This document shows, in pieces, positions 44,147 through 54,546 of a stretch of DNA of 64,000 nucleotides. Each line of letters opens with the position of its first letter. The stretch's first letter is position 1. Both the position numbers and the translations under genes were made by a program. Location: the NCBI RefSeq assembly GCF_019084545.1, contig NZ_JAHREP010000020.1:1-64000 (forward strand), written 5' to 3'. The notes below the pieces were generated by a model. The model had not been told where the DNA came from and searched no databases. It worked only from the letters and a program-made list of their open reading frames with translations. This stretch comes from Marinobacterium ramblicola. GTDB taxonomy: Bacteria > Pseudomonadota > Gammaproteobacteria > Pseudomonadales > Balneatricaceae.

Positions 44147-45775
44147 ATGAACAAGCTGTCGATGCGTAATAAGTTCATTCTTCTGCTCTCAAGCATCTCC
44201 CTCATTTTCATCATCGCCCTTGTCCTGATCTGGAATGCCGGTAACCAGGTTGCAGGCAGTTTTAGAGAGTTCTACACCCAGGGCTACAAGACCGCTGTTC
44301 AGTTCCAGGAGTTGAAAGAGACTCAGATGGAGATCATGCTGGATATCACGGCCCTGCAGACCAAGTATGTTTTGGGTTTAAGCGACCAGGCGCAGGAGTT
44401 TCTCGACCGGATCCTGAGTTTTAAGCAAGCAACCCCGCAACTGCTGCAGGGTGTGAAGGATAACTTCGCGGGCGACAGGGAGTCCCTTAGCAAGCTTGAA
44501 CAGATGATCAAAACGTTCGATGAAAAATCGGGCGCCTTTGTCGACGCGATGACCACAGCGCCTGATCACATGGCGGATTTTCCGATATACAAGGCGCATC
44601 TCGACTCCTACCTGGCACTGATCGACTTCTTCGGCGAGTTTGAGCGCCAGACCGGGCAACTGGCAATGGGCGCGGAGAATCGGGTCGATCGGAACATCGA
44701 ACAGGCAAATACCACCTTTTACGCCTCCCTGCTGATCGCGATTGCCGTAGCAACTGGCCTCGGCATCTACATATCAACCAGTATCGTGCGCGGTATCCGT
44801 ACGGTGCAAAGCTGCGCCATGAGTCTGTCGAAAGGCGATCTTCGCGATACAGCTACCGGTCGGGGTAGCGACGAGATAGCCGGACTGATCAATACGATAA
44901 ATGAAACAACGCTGCTGCTGTCGGATGCCGTTCGTGAGATCAAGGCCTCGGCCAATGAAGTGGCCGATAACAGCGTATCGGTTACCCAGGCCAACGAACG
45001 GATGGATGAGGTGGCCAATCGGGTCAGGGAAAATCTGGTCCAAGTCGCCACGGCGATTGAAGAGATGTCGGCGACGGCACATATGATCGCCAACAACACC
45101 GGCGACACGGCACTCGCTTCAAGCCATATTGCACAGCAGGCAAAGGCCGGCATCGATGATTCTCAGCAGATGCTGAACATCACCCTGGATCTTGTCAGCA
45201 CGTTGGTGGACACCGGTGATGTTATCGCCAAGCTGAGGGATGAGACGTACAACATCAACCAGATCCTGGCCACTATTCGCGGTATTGCCGAACAAACCAA
45301 CCTGTTGGCACTGAATGCCGCGATCGAAGCCGCTCGCGCCGGAGACCAGGGCCGAGGCTTTGCCGTGGTGGCGGATGAGGTGCGCACCCTGGCGCAGCGC
45401 TCGCAGGATTCGGTCAACCAGATCGAGTCGATGCTCGGCGTGCTTAACGACGCCAGCGACCATGCAGTATCGAAAATGGATAGCTGCCGTAATACGGCAG
45501 AGGTGGCGCGTGAGAAGGTGGCGGCCAATAGCCAGATGATTACCGAGATTCTGAACAGCATCGATCGTGTGAACGATCAGACCCAACAGATCGCCACCGC
45601 CGCGGAACAGCAAAGCTCAGTCGCTCTGGATATCAGCAAACATGTGCACGAGGTACAGGCATTGACGGCTCAGGGCGCGGAGATAGCGAGCGAAACCAGC
45701 CGCGCCGGCAAAAGTATGTATGACGCCAGCCAGTCGGTGGTGAAAAAACTGGGCTTCTTTACTGTCGGGAATTAG
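44147..45775 (+). CDS. Methyl-accepting chemotaxis protein
   Basis: The 542-residue chemoreceptor has a first membrane helix (residues about 10-30), a periplasmic helical-bundle sensor of about 155 residues, and a second membrane helix (about 192-212). A HAMP linker follows, then a long cytoplasmic signalling coiled coil whose hairpin tip reads [23 protein letters not shown], the CheA/CheW contact. No C-terminal pentapeptide for CheR/CheB binding is present (it ends GFFTVGN). The ligand is unknown; location beside the amine-uptake module makes a related attractant conceivable but unproved. Confidence 0.93.
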   Translation: MNKLSMRNKFILLLSSISLIFIIALVLIWNAGNQVAGSFREFYTQGYKTAVQFQELKETQMEIMLDITALQTKYVLGLSDQAQEFLDRILSFKQATPQLLQGVKDNFAGDRESLSKLEQMIKTFDEKSGAFVDAMTTAPDHMADFPIYKAHLDSYLALIDFFGEFERQTGQLAMGAENRVDRNIEQANTTFYASLLIAIAVATGLGIYISTSIVRGIRTVQSCAMSLSKGDLRDTATGRGSDEIAGLINTINETTLLLSDAVREIKASANEVADNSVSVTQANERMDEVANRVRENLVQVATAIEEMSATAHMIANNTGDTALASSHIAQQAKAGIDDSQQMLNITLDLVSTLVDTGDVIAKLRDETYNINQILATIRGIAEQTNLLALNAAIEAARAGDQGRGFAVVADEVRTLAQRSQDSVNQIESMLGVLNDASDHAVSKMDSCRNTAEVAREKVAANSQMITEILNSIDRVNDQTQQIATAAEQQSSVALDISKHVHEVQALTAQGAEIASETSRAGKSMYDASQSVVKKLGFFTVGN

Positions 45776-45802
45776 TTGCGGCCATTCCAGCAGTCTCCAC
45801 GA

Positions 45803-45834
45803 GTTGATCGTCCCCATTAGCGGGGTCGATCAAC
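45803..45834 (+). terminator. Hairpin downstream of the chemoreceptor gene
   Basis: GTTGATCG and CGATCAAC enclose CCCC and GGGG, giving a 12-pair stem with one T-T mismatch and a 6-base loop, 27 bases after the stop. No T-tract follows. Confidence 0.5.
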
Positions 45835-45848
45835 CCTGTAGACGGAGA

Positions 45849-46236
45849 TCAACACTGCGCGGTGAGCCAACGCGGCGTACCGATTCTGGCTCGGTATACC
45901 TGAGTACTGCTTTTCATTGGCTTAGGCTCTGCGGCTGTCATGACGACCCGCGAAATCCCCTCCTGCCCGCCATAGGCGGAATAAAGTCGAAACGCTTCAT
46001 ACTGCGCCTCGATATCGACGGCAATACCACAGGTTGTCTCTACATCGTCTCCCAATAGGCTAGGGTTTGACACACACATGCGCTCTCTCCTGCTCCTGGT
46101 TCCTGATGAAGCTAAGCGAATCGGCTCCGTGAATCGTAAAAGTAGTCTGCTGCTCAGGATCTGTCAGGGTGAGATTGGTGAAATTTTGTACACCACAGAG
46201 ATCCGCGTTCTGTAATCTCCGATAGCCGCCAGCCAT
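45849..46236 (-). pseudogene. Small gene of unknown family, probably broken at a GT repeat
   Basis: A frame from ATG 46236 (MAGGYRRLQNADLCG) runs to a TAG at 46060, while an overlapping frame from 46079 (MCVSNPSLLGDD) continues to 45849. They switch within a short GTGTGTGT run near 46068-46076. One additional GT would join them into a single protein of about 129 residues. I do not recognise the family, and the codon pattern alone does not prove that this was a gene. No clear ribosome-binding site is seen. Confidence 0.35.
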
Positions 46237-46363
46237 ATCGCCAACATCCCGTATACGGCGGACTCGCCAATGACTTAACTCAGCAAGGATTTGGAGGCCG
46301 CCAAGCCACGAGAAAGCGCACGCTTCTATAGTTAACGTTATCCACGTGACCCGGAGGCATGAG

Positions 46364-47848
46364 ATGTCCAACACGGCTGATTCAAGCGAACGCCCCGACT
46401 ACGACCAGGTGATCCAGGATATCGCCGACTATGTGCTGGACTACCGCATCGACAGCGTTCTCGCACTGGAGACCGCCCGCTACTGCCTGATCGATACCTT
46501 GGGCTGCGCCCTGCTGGCGCTGCGCTTCCCGGAGTGTACCAAGCACCTGGGACCACTGGTCGAGGGCACGGTGGTACCCAACGGCGCCCGCGTGCCGGGC
46601 ACCCGGCTCTGTCTCGATCCGGTGAAGGCGGCCTGGGATATCGGTTGTCTGATCCGCTGGCTGGACTTCAACGACACCTGGCTGGCTGCCGAGTGGGGCC
46701 ATCCGTCCGACAACCTGGGCGGGATTCTGGCGGTAGCCGACCATCTGTCTCAACTCAACCTGTCCCTGAGCAAGCCGCCGCTGCGCATGCGTCAGGTACT
46801 TGAGGCGATGATCAAGGCACACGAGATTCAGGGCGTGATCGCGCTGGATAACGCGTTTAATCGGGTCGGTCTCGACCATGTATTGCTGGTACGGGTCGCC
46901 TCGACCGCGGTGGTGACCTGGCTGATGGGCGGCAACCGGGAGCAGATCATGGCGGCACTGTCCCATGCCTGGGTCGACGGCTCGGCCCTGCGCACCTACC
47001 GCCAGGCGCCAAATGCCGGCTCGCGCAAATCCTGGGCCGCGGGCGATGCCACCTCACGCGCGGTACGCCTGGCGGATATGGCGATGCGTGGCGAGATGGG
47101 GATTCCGAGCGTGCTGACCGCCAGACAATGGGGTTTCTACGATGTCTGCTTCAGCAAGACCAATGCGGATCAGCAACTCAAACCGGCAGATAAACGCCAA
47201 TTCGATATATCCCGACCGTACGGCAGTTACGTGATGGAAAATATCCTGTTCAAGATCGCCTTCCCGGCCGAGTTCCATGCCCAAACCGCCGTAGAGGCCG
47301 CGCTGCAGTTACATCCCAGGGTGAACGACGGGCTGGAGCAGATCGACACCATCCTGATCCGCACCCAGGAATCGGCGATCCGTATCATCTCCAAGCAGGG
47401 TGAGCTGAACAATCCCGCCGATCGTGATCACTGCCTGCAGTATATGGTCGCCGTGGCGCTGGCATTCGGCGAGCTGACCGCGGAGCACTACGAAGATCAG
47501 TTCCACAGATCCCACCCGGTGATCGACCGCTTACGCGCCCGGATGCAGGTGGTCGAAGAACCGCGTTTCAGCCGCGAATATCTGGAGCCGGACAAACGCT
47601 CCATCGCCAATGCTGTTCAGGTGCACTTCAACGATGGCAGTTCAACCGATGAGGTGACAATCGAATATCCGCTTGGCCACCGGCGCCGTCGGCCGGAGGG
47701 GATCCCGCTGCTGGAGCAGAAGTTCGCGACCAATCTGGCCACCCGATTTCCCTCTGCCCGCTACCGGCAGATCGTCGAACTGTGCCGGAATCAGAGCGAG
47801 CTGGAAGCCACACCGGTCAACGAGTTCATGGCGCTGTTCGTAATATGA
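46364..47848 (+). CDS. prpD: 2-Methylcitrate dehydratase PrpD
   Basis: The 494-residue protein resembles E. coli PrpD along its whole length ([78 protein letters not shown]). PrpD dehydrates 2-methylcitrate to 2-methyl-cis-aconitate in the methylcitrate cycle of propionate. It stands without prpB, prpC or prpR, so these must be elsewhere or the enzyme works with another dehydratable citrate analogue. GGAGG lies nine bases before the ATG at 46364; an in-frame GTG six codons earlier is not needed. Confidence 0.9.
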   Translation: MSNTADSSERPDYDQVIQDIADYVLDYRIDSVLALETARYCLIDTLGCALLALRFPECTKHLGPLVEGTVVPNGARVPGTRLCLDPVKAAWDIGCLIRWLDFNDTWLAAEWGHPSDNLGGILAVADHLSQLNLSLSKPPLRMRQVLEAMIKAHEIQGVIALDNAFNRVGLDHVLLVRVASTAVVTWLMGGNREQIMAALSHAWVDGSALRTYRQAPNAGSRKSWAAGDATSRAVRLADMAMRGEMGIPSVLTARQWGFYDVCFSKTNADQQLKPADKRQFDISRPYGSYVMENILFKIAFPAEFHAQTAVEAALQLHPRVNDGLEQIDTILIRTQESAIRIISKQGELNNPADRDHCLQYMVAVALAFGELTAEHYEDQFHRSHPVIDRLRARMQVVEEPRFSREYLEPDKRSIANAVQVHFNDGSSTDEVTIEYPLGHRRRRPEGIPLLEQKFATNLATRFPSARYRQIVELCRNQSELEATPVNEFMALFVI

Positions 47849-47964
47849 ATAATCTTCTCCCGCAATCGGCGCGATTGGCCTAACGGATCATCCGGAAGCT
47901 TCTATAGTTAGTGGGCCACTGAGGTATCAGCTATAACGCTCCGATAGGCCAGGAGGCCGCCACT

Positions 47965-49149
47965 ATGTCCAACACACTTATTCTCGGCACCCGCAAGGGT
48001 ACGGTGATATTCGACCGCCAGGATTCCGCCTGGAACCCCCGCCCCATTCTGCATGCCGGGATTCCAGTCTGTTACGCGGCACGCGATCCGCGTGACGGCA
48101 CCCTGTGGGCCTCGTTGGACCATGGCCATTGGGGACCGAAGCTGTCGCGCTCGCGTGACGGCGGCAACAGCTGGGAAGATCTTTCGTCACTGAAATACCC
48201 CTTGGGTGCCCGCCATATCGTGCAGTACCTGCCGACGCCGGATTTCGATCCACAAACCCCGTCCGGCCAGCCGGAATACAGGGACGCCACGGTGCTGAAG
48301 ATCTGGACCCTGGCCTTCGGCGCCGCATCACAACCCGGCCGGCTCTACGCCGGCACCATCCCTGGCGGGCTGTTTGTCAGCGATGACGGCGGTGATACCT
48401 GGGAGCTGAACCGACCACTGTGGAACCACGAGACTCGTGGCGGCGATCTGTTCAGCGGCGATGCCACCAGCGAAACGCGCTGGGGCGGAACACCGGCCAG
48501 CGTCGATTATGGCGTGTTCGAGCCGGGTATCCACTCCATCGTCGTCGATCCGCACGACCCCGCTCATATCCACGTGGCGGTGTCCTCGGCCGGTGTGCTG
48601 GAATCCCACGATGGCGGCCAGAGCTGGACTGGGCGTAACCGGGGCATGCTGAACGATTATATGCCCGACCCTCACGCCGAATGGGGGCACGATCCGCACT
48701 TCATCACCGCCTGCCCTTCACAGCCGGAACATCTCTGGCAGCAGAACCACTGCGGCGTGTTTTACAGCGCAGATGGCGCCGCTAACTGGCGCAAGGTCAG
48801 CGCCCCGGACGTCGGCGTCCACTTTGGTTTCCCAGTTGCGGTGGATGCGCAGGATGGCGCGACGGCCTGGGTGATACCGGAGCGATCGGATATGGCGCGC
48901 ATGGCGATCGGCGACGGCCTGTGCGTGGCACGTACCGAGGATGGCGGCCAATCCTGGCAGCTGTTCCGCACCGGTCTGCCGCAGGATAACGCCTACGACC
49001 TGGTGCTCAGGCACGGCCTGGATATCGCCGGTGACTGTCTCTGTTTCGGCACCACCACCGGCAATGTCTACCTGTCGGAAGACCGCGGCGAAACCTGGCA
49101 GTGCCTGGGCAATAATTTCCCACCGGTCTACTCCGTACGCTTTGGGTAG
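47965..49149 (+). CDS. BNR/sialidase-like beta-propeller protein, paired with a MoaD-like gene
   Basis: The 394-residue protein has repeated Asp-box (BNR) motifs typical of sialidase or VPS10-type propellers: SRDGGNSWEDL, SDDGGDTWELN, SHDGGQSWTG, SADGAANWRKV, TEDGGQSWQLF and SEDRGETWQCL. It has no signal peptide, so it is cytosolic, which is unusual for sialidases. A glycosidase active site is not apparent. The next gene encodes a MoaD/ThiS-like protein only four bases downstream, so the two are surely co-transcribed. GGAGG lies eight bases before the ATG. Confidence 0.8.
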   Translation: MSNTLILGTRKGTVIFDRQDSAWNPRPILHAGIPVCYAARDPRDGTLWASLDHGHWGPKLSRSRDGGNSWEDLSSLKYPLGARHIVQYLPTPDFDPQTPSGQPEYRDATVLKIWTLAFGAASQPGRLYAGTIPGGLFVSDDGGDTWELNRPLWNHETRGGDLFSGDATSETRWGGTPASVDYGVFEPGIHSIVVDPHDPAHIHVAVSSAGVLESHDGGQSWTGRNRGMLNDYMPDPHAEWGHDPHFITACPSQPEHLWQQNHCGVFYSADGAANWRKVSAPDVGVHFGFPVAVDAQDGATAWVIPERSDMARMAIGDGLCVARTEDGGQSWQLFRTGLPQDNAYDLVLRHGLDIAGDCLCFGTTTGNVYLSEDRGETWQCLGNNFPPVYSVRFG

Positions 49150-49153
49150 TGCC

Positions 49154-49432
49154 ATGGTCAGGGTTGAGTTGACGCCGCACCTGTACCGCTTTTTCCCCGA
49201 TCTGGAGGGGTTGGAGATCGAGGTAGCAGTCGGCTCCGTCGCCGAGGTGATACGGGCAATCGACAACGCCGCCCCCGGTTTCAGCGACTACATCCTCGAT
49301 GAACAGGGTGCGCTGCGCAGGCATGTGATGGTGAGCGTCAACGACAATATCCTCATCGACCGAAAGACGCTGTCTGACCGGGTCGGCGACGGCGGTACGC
49401 TCTACATTTTCCAAGCGCTGACCGGCGGCTAA
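49154..49432 (+). CDS. MoaD/ThiS-like ubiquitin-fold protein ending in Gly-Gly
   Basis: The 92-residue protein has the size and pattern of a beta-grasp sulfur carrier (VRVELTPHLYRFFPDL, then VSVNDNILIDRKTLSDRVGDGGTLYIF) and ends in Thr-Gly-Gly, the diglycine that is adenylated and thiocarboxylated in MoaD, ThiS and Urm1. No E1-like activating enzyme, MoaE or thiamine gene is in the window. Its overlap-like spacing with the BNR propeller gene suggests that the two proteins function together. Confidence 0.8.
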   Translation: MVRVELTPHLYRFFPDLEGLEIEVAVGSVAEVIRAIDNAAPGFSDYILDEQGALRRHVMVSVNDNILIDRKTLSDRVGDGGTLYIFQALTGG

Positions 49433-49591
49433 ACGCAGTGTTTACTCCGCGGTTTAACCAATCGCTTATCCGGCGACGCGATGCGAAAAAACAGGCTATC
49501 TTTCAATAAATTAATACCTGCGATATTGGTGATATCAGTTACACTTTCACCCCCACCGTGCTCAACCTAACCGGTCGCCGAAAGGAGTCGC

Positions 49592-50836
49592 ATGACAGCC
49601 CCCTCCCTACTCAAACACAAACCCTTTATGCGCTTCTGGGTCGGTCAGATGGCGGCCTCATTCGCGATCCAGATGCTGCTGGTGGGGATGGGCTGGCAGA
49701 TCTATAACCTGACCGACAGCGCATTGAGCCTGGGCCTGGTCGGGTTGGCGCGCTACCTGCCACAGCTGGTGCTGGTACTCCATGCCGGGCATGTGGTCGA
49801 CAGCTACAGTCGACAGACAATCATGTTGCTGAGCCGCGCACTGGTAACATTGACCATCGCCGTGCTGGCGGTGACCAGTGCGCTCGATATCATCACGCCG
49901 GAGATCATCTACGCCTGCTGTATCGGCCTGGGGATCGCCAGCGCATTCGAGATGCCGGCGACCCAAGCGATGGTGCCCAATATCGTCACCAACGACCTGC
50001 TGGCCAGGGCGTTAGCCTGGACCGCCTCCGGCCGTGAAGCGACCACGATCATCGGCCCGGCGCTGGGCGGCATCATCTATATCTGGGGTGCCGACGTACT
50101 CTACGCCAGCAGCACCCTGTGCAGCCTGGTGTCGACGCTGATTCTGTTCAAGCTGAGCTATCGCCGCGAGCAGTTCAGCCGACGGCCTATAACGCTGGAA
50201 TCGATGCTTGGCGGCCTGCGCTTCACCTGGCGCAACCCGGTGATCTTCGGTTCCATCTCGCTGGATATGTTCGCGGTATTGATCGGCAGCGTCACCGCCC
50301 TGCTGCCGATCGTCGCCCGCGACGTGCTGGAAACCGGCCCCTGGGGGCTGGGCGTGCTGCGCAGCGCCACCGCTGTCGGCGCGCTGCTGATGTCGCTCTA
50401 CCTGGCCTGGAAGCCGATCGACAGCCGCGTCGGCGTCAAGCTGTTCGTCTCGGTGGCGATCTTCGGCGCCGCGACCGTGCTGTTTGGCCTGTCGCAAACC
50501 CTCTGGCTGTCGGTGCTGGCGCTGCTGGTGATGGGCGCGGCGGATATGGTCAGCGTGGTGATCCGCTCGACGGTGGTCCAGCTGGAAACACCGGACGAGA
50601 TGCGCGGACGCGTCAGCTCGGTCAACGGCTTTTTCATCGGCACCTCAAACCAGCTCGGCGAATTCCGCTCCGGTGTGCTCGCGGCCTGGGTCGGCGCGGT
50701 GCCGGCAATCGTCATCGGCGGCGTCGGCACACTGGCGATTGTCGCCCTGTGGAGTTACTGGTACCCGACGCTGGTCAAGCGCAACCGGCTGGAGAGCGAG
50801 CCGGAATGCGTAGAAAATCAGCAGGCTTTAGGGTAA
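49592..50836 (+). CDS. MFS transporter, EntS-like (DHA3) family
   Basis: The 414-residue protein has twelve predicted membrane helices and features of the DHA3/EntS group: [24 protein letters not shown] in helix 1, [23 protein letters not shown] with the helix 2-3 loop, and [15 protein letters not shown]. Members export siderophores or macrolides, but the substrate here is unknown. There is no siderophore gene nearby. The start is preceded by AAAGGAG. It runs into rhlE on the same strand with a 73-base gap. Confidence 0.85.
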   Translation: MTAPSLLKHKPFMRFWVGQMAASFAIQMLLVGMGWQIYNLTDSALSLGLVGLARYLPQLVLVLHAGHVVDSYSRQTIMLLSRALVTLTIAVLAVTSALDIITPEIIYACCIGLGIASAFEMPATQAMVPNIVTNDLLARALAWTASGREATTIIGPALGGIIYIWGADVLYASSTLCSLVSTLILFKLSYRREQFSRRPITLESMLGGLRFTWRNPVIFGSISLDMFAVLIGSVTALLPIVARDVLETGPWGLGVLRSATAVGALLMSLYLAWKPIDSRVGVKLFVSVAIFGAATVLFGLSQTLWLSVLALLVMGAADMVSVVIRSTVVQLETPDEMRGRVSSVNGFFIGTSNQLGEFRSGVLAAWVGAVPAIVIGGVGTLAIVALWSYWYPTLVKRNRLESEPECVENQQALG

Positions 50837-50909
50837 GCTGCGCGCCTTCTCCGCATTCGCGCTCGCGCGTTCTTTGCCGTTACCAGACACCCTTATCAGA
50901 GATCATCCA

Positions 50910-52208
50910 ATGAGTTTTGCCAGTCTTGGCCTGTCCGATCCTATTCTGAAAGCCGTTGCCGAACAGGGTTACGACACCCCCTCCCCGATCCAGCTGCAGG
51001 CGATCCCCGCCGTGCTGGAGGGCAAGGATGTGATGGCCGCGGCCCAGACCGGTACCGGCAAGACCGCGGGCTTTACACTGCCGATCCTGCAACGACTGAG
51101 CGACGGCGAGCGCGCGAAACCCAACCAGGTGCGTACACTGATCCTGACCCCGACCCGCGAACTGGCGGCCCAGGTCGCCGAGAGCGTATCGACCTACGGC
51201 AAGTACCTGCCGCTACGCTCCACCGTGGTATTCGGCGGCGTCAGCATCAACCCGCAGATGATGGCACTGCGCAAGGGTGTAGACCTGCTGATCGCCACAC
51301 CGGGACGCCTGCTCGATCTGTACAAGCAGAACGCCGTGCGCTTCAACCAGCTCGAAGTGCTGGTGCTGGACGAGGCGGATCGCATGCTCGACATGGGCTT
51401 TATCCACGACATCAAGCGGATCCTGGCGCTGCTGCCGCCGAAGCGGCAGAACCTGCTGTTCTCGGCCACCTTCTCCAACGAGATCCGCGATCTGGCCAAG
51501 GGGCTGGTGCACAACCCGGTGGAGATCTCGGTCACGCCGCGCAACTCCACCGCCGAAACGGTCAAGCAGTGGATCTCGCCGGTAGACAAGAAATCCAAGG
51601 CGCCGCTGCTGATCAAGCTGATCAAGGATCATAACTGGCACCAGGTGCTGGTGTTCACCCGCACCAAGCATGGCGCCAACAAGCTCAGCACCCAGCTTGA
51701 AAACGCCGGTATCAAGGCTGCCGCGATCCACGGTAACAAGAGCCAGAACGCCCGCACCAAGGCACTGAGCGAGTTCAAATCGAACAAACTGCAGGCACTG
51801 GTGGCCACCGATATCGCCGCCCGCGGCCTGGATATCGATCAACTGCCGCAGGTAGTCAACTTCGATCTGCCCAATGTGCCGGAGGACTATGTCCACCGCA
51901 TCGGCCGTACCGGTCGCGCCGGAGCCAGCGGCCAGGCGGTGTCCCTGGTCTGTGCCGATGAGATCGACCAGCTGCGCGCCATCGAGCGGCTGATCAACCA
52001 GCTGCTCACCCGTGAAGTGATCGACGGTTTCGATCCGGCCCATGCGCTGCCGGAATCCAGCCTGGATCGCAAACCAGCCCAGCGTCGCCAGCGGCCGAAA
52101 AAGCCCAAGGTGCCTCACCGCGACGGCCAGCGCTCCGGCGATACCCACCGCGGACATCAGCCACGCAGCAAGGGTGCCAACACCCCGCGCAGCAACAAGC
52201 AGCGCTGA
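50910..52208 (+). CDS. rhlE: DEAD-box RNA helicase RhlE
   Basis: The 432-residue protein has all DEAD-box motifs: the Q motif ([13 protein letters not shown]), AQTGTGKT at 45-52, PTRELA, DEAD at 154-157, SAT, and HRIGRTGR near 340. The C-terminal tail, about 70 residues rich in Arg, Lys, Pro and Gln, is the basic extension typical of RhlE, which helps ribosome assembly and RNA turnover. The ATG at 50910 starts the family sequence ([12 protein letters not shown]); the earlier frame from 50874 has no similarity. Confidence 0.93.
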   Translation: MSFASLGLSDPILKAVAEQGYDTPSPIQLQAIPAVLEGKDVMAAAQTGTGKTAGFTLPILQRLSDGERAKPNQVRTLILTPTRELAAQVAESVSTYGKYLPLRSTVVFGGVSINPQMMALRKGVDLLIATPGRLLDLYKQNAVRFNQLEVLVLDEADRMLDMGFIHDIKRILALLPPKRQNLLFSATFSNEIRDLAKGLVHNPVEISVTPRNSTAETVKQWISPVDKKSKAPLLIKLIKDHNWHQVLVFTRTKHGANKLSTQLENAGIKAAAIHGNKSQNARTKALSEFKSNKLQALVATDIAARGLDIDQLPQVVNFDLPNVPEDYVHRIGRTGRAGASGQAVSLVCADEIDQLRAIERLINQLLTREVIDGFDPAHALPESSLDRKPAQRRQRPKKPKVPHRDGQRSGDTHRGHQPRSKGANTPRSNKQR

Positions 52209-52268
52209 TCCGCCACCGGCCACTCACCGACAGGCCGCTAAAAGGCCCGAAAATTGCGCACTTACCTT

Positions 52269-52316
52269 GCGCGAGCCAATATTAGATATTACTGAATAAC
52301 TGATATTGGCTCGCGC
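52269..52316. repeat. Perfect 14-bp inverted repeat between rhlE and the Lpd-like gene
   Basis: GCGCGAGCCAATAT (52269-52282) is repeated exactly in inverse at 52303-52316, with a 20-base A/T-rich loop. It lies 61 bases after the rhlE stop and 28 bases before the next start codon. No T-tract follows, so it is not a standard terminator; it may be an operator or a leader hairpin for the downstream gene. Confidence 0.7.
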
Positions 52317-52344
52317 CCGAGCTCGACAACGAGAAGGACAGGTT

Positions 52345-53736
52345 ATGCGCACAACTGAGGTGGCCATCATCGGCGCCGGCAGCGCCGGTCTCAACGCCTA
52401 TCGACACGCCCGCAAACAGACAGACTCCGTACTGCTGATCGACCCGGGCCCGCTGGGCACCACCTGCGCCCGCGTCGGCTGCATGCCCAGCAAGCTGCTG
52501 ATCGCCGCCGCCGATGCCGCCTGGAATCTGCGTGAAGCCAGCGCCTTTGGCGTGCATGCCGGCTCGATCCGGATCGACGGCAAGGCGGTACTGGAGCGGG
52601 TGCGCATGCTGCGCGACGGCTTTGTCGGCAAGGTGCTCAAAGGGATGGAGTCGATCCCCGACACCGCGATCCTGCATCAACGCGTCCGCTTCATCTCCGA
52701 CCACCAGCTGCAAACCGACACCGGCGAGCTGATCGAGGCACAGCGTATTGTCATCGCCACCGGCTCCCGTCCCGCCATCCCCGCCTTTCTGCACAGCGCC
52801 ACGGACCGCCTGCTGGTCAACGACGACCTGTTCGAACTGCCCGACCTGCCGGAATCGGTAGTGGTGTTCGGCCCCGGCGTCATCGGCCTGGAGCTGGGCC
52901 AGGCGCTGCACCGCCTCGGGGTGCGGATACGGATGTTCGGCATCGGCGGCCTTATCGGCCCGTTGGGCGATGCCGAGATGCGAGCCAAGGCCTGCACCCT
53001 GTTCGGCGCCGAATACCCACTCGACACCGACGCCAAGGTCAGCAGTGTTCATCGTACCGAGCAAGGGGTCGAGGTGAGCTTCACCAACAAAGAAGGTAAT
53101 GCGATAACCGAATCCTTCGACTACCTGCTCGCCGCCACGGGCCGCACACCGCAGGTCGACGATCTAGGTCTGGAAAACACATCGCTGCAACTGGATAAAC
53201 GGGGCGTGCCGCTGTATGACCGCCATACTCTGCAGTGCACGCCAAGGCATATCTTCATCGCCGGTGACGCCAACAACCAGCTGCCACTGCTGCACGAAGC
53301 CTCGGACGAGGGGGTGATCGCCGGGCGTAATGCCGGAGCCTACCCCAACATCGAACCCGGCAGACGCACCACCCCGTTGGCGATCGTGTTCAGCGATCCG
53401 CAGATCGCCACCTTTGGCATGAGTGCCGTCGAGATCGCCACCCTAAGCGACAGAGAGGTGGTCAGCGCCAGTTTCGACTTCGCCGAACAGCCCCGCGCCA
53501 AGGTGATGAACAGGGCCCGCGGCACCGTCAAACTATGGGCCGACAAAGGCAGCGGCAAGCTGCTCGGCGGCGAACTGCTGGGACCGGAGGTGGAACACCT
53601 GGCCCATCTGCTGGCCTGGGCGATGGAGCGCGGAGAGACGGTCGATCAGCTGCTTGAGATGCCCTACTACCACCCAACGCTGGAGGAGGGGCTACGCACG
53701 CTGCTGCGTGACCTGAGTGCCAAGCTAAGGCGATAA
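52345..53736 (+). CDS. Dihydrolipoyl dehydrogenase-like flavoprotein disulfide reductase
   Basis: The 463-residue protein is a class I pyridine nucleotide-disulfide oxidoreductase with GAGSAG at 10-15, the redox cysteines Cys41 and Cys46 (GTTCARVGCMPSK), the NAD fold VVVFGPGVIGLELGQ, the FAD aspartate in IFIAGDANN, and the C-terminal His443-Glu448 pair in HPTLEE. This is the arrangement of lipoamide dehydrogenase, but no 2-oxo-acid dehydrogenase genes are near. A stand-alone role, perhaps with another disulfide substrate, is possible. The ATG at 52345 has GAGAAGGACAGG upstream and begins the family sequence. Confidence 0.85.
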   Translation: MRTTEVAIIGAGSAGLNAYRHARKQTDSVLLIDPGPLGTTCARVGCMPSKLLIAAADAAWNLREASAFGVHAGSIRIDGKAVLERVRMLRDGFVGKVLKGMESIPDTAILHQRVRFISDHQLQTDTGELIEAQRIVIATGSRPAIPAFLHSATDRLLVNDDLFELPDLPESVVVFGPGVIGLELGQALHRLGVRIRMFGIGGLIGPLGDAEMRAKACTLFGAEYPLDTDAKVSSVHRTEQGVEVSFTNKEGNAITESFDYLLAATGRTPQVDDLGLENTSLQLDKRGVPLYDRHTLQCTPRHIFIAGDANNQLPLLHEASDEGVIAGRNAGAYPNIEPGRRTTPLAIVFSDPQIATFGMSAVEIATLSDREVVSASFDFAEQPRAKVMNRARGTVKLWADKGSGKLLGGELLGPEVEHLAHLLAWAMERGETVDQLLEMPYYHPTLEEGLRTLLRDLSAKLRR

Positions 53737-53836
53737 GCACCCACGCAGGGATTGAGACCCACACAATATTGCGCTGGACGAGATCGGGCCCCGGGCCCAA
53801 AATCGAGATTCGGCACCTGTTCTGCGGAAAGATCCC

Positions 53837-54460
53837 ATGGAGTTCCAGTACCTCACCTTTTTTGTCGCCATCCTGCTGCTGACACTCTCGCCCGGCGTGG
53901 ATACCCTGCTGGTGCTGCGCAACAGCGCGCGCGGCGGGTGGAAAGATGGCGCACTGACCACGCTCGGCATCAGCAGCGGTCTGTTCGTGCATGCCGCCGT
54001 ATCCGCGCTGGGGATCTCGGTCATTCTGCTGCAGTCCGCCTGGGCCTTCACCCTGCTCAAGCTGGCCGGTGCACTCTACCTGATCTGGCTGGGTTTGATG
54101 ACCCTTAGGTCCACGCTGCGCAGCGGCACGGTGCCCACGGCATTGACGGCAACCGCCGCCCAACCGCTGCGCCCCTGGCGCTCGTTACGTGAAGGGGTGC
54201 TCTCCAACGTACTCAACCCCAAGGCCGTGATCTTCTACATGGCGTTTCTGCCCCAGTTCATCGACCCGGCCGGCTCGGCGCTGGTGCAGTCGATGGCGAT
54301 GGCGTTGGTGCACTTTAGCGTCAGCATGCTCTGGCTCTGCGGCTTGTCGCTCGTCGCCGACCGAGCCCGCCGACTGCGCATGCCGCGTCTGGGCCGTGCC
54401 TTCAATGCGCTCAACGGGGTGCTGTTTATGCTGATGGGCACGATGATGGCAAAAAGCTGA
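53837..54460 (+). CDS. LysE/RhtB family amino-acid exporter
   Basis: The 207-residue inner-membrane protein has six predicted helices and intact LysE signatures: LLTLSPGVDTLLVLRNSARGG at helix 1 and SNVLNPKAVIFYMAFLPQFID around residues 125-148. It probably exports a neutral amino acid, such as threonine or homoserine, using the proton gradient. It stands alone. It is complete, unlike the deleted LysE gene at 28789. Confidence 0.88.
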   Translation: MEFQYLTFFVAILLLTLSPGVDTLLVLRNSARGGWKDGALTTLGISSGLFVHAAVSALGISVILLQSAWAFTLLKLAGALYLIWLGLMTLRSTLRSGTVPTALTATAAQPLRPWRSLREGVLSNVLNPKAVIFYMAFLPQFIDPAGSALVQSMAMALVHFSVSMLWLCGLSLVADRARRLRMPRLGRAFNALNGVLFMLMGTMMAKS

Positions 54461-54546
54461 ACCGGACAGCCGAGGTGGTGTCCTATCGAGTGACTATACT
54501 TTCACAGTGATAGTCATCGCCAACCGATAGGCAAGGAGTCCGTCAG

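Noticed and set aside
46060-46374. A single 104-codon gene on the minus strand reaching into the prpD start
   Set aside because: Its first 46 codons overlap the prpD ribosome-binding site and start on the other strand and show no gene-like pattern; only the part from 46236 is considered.
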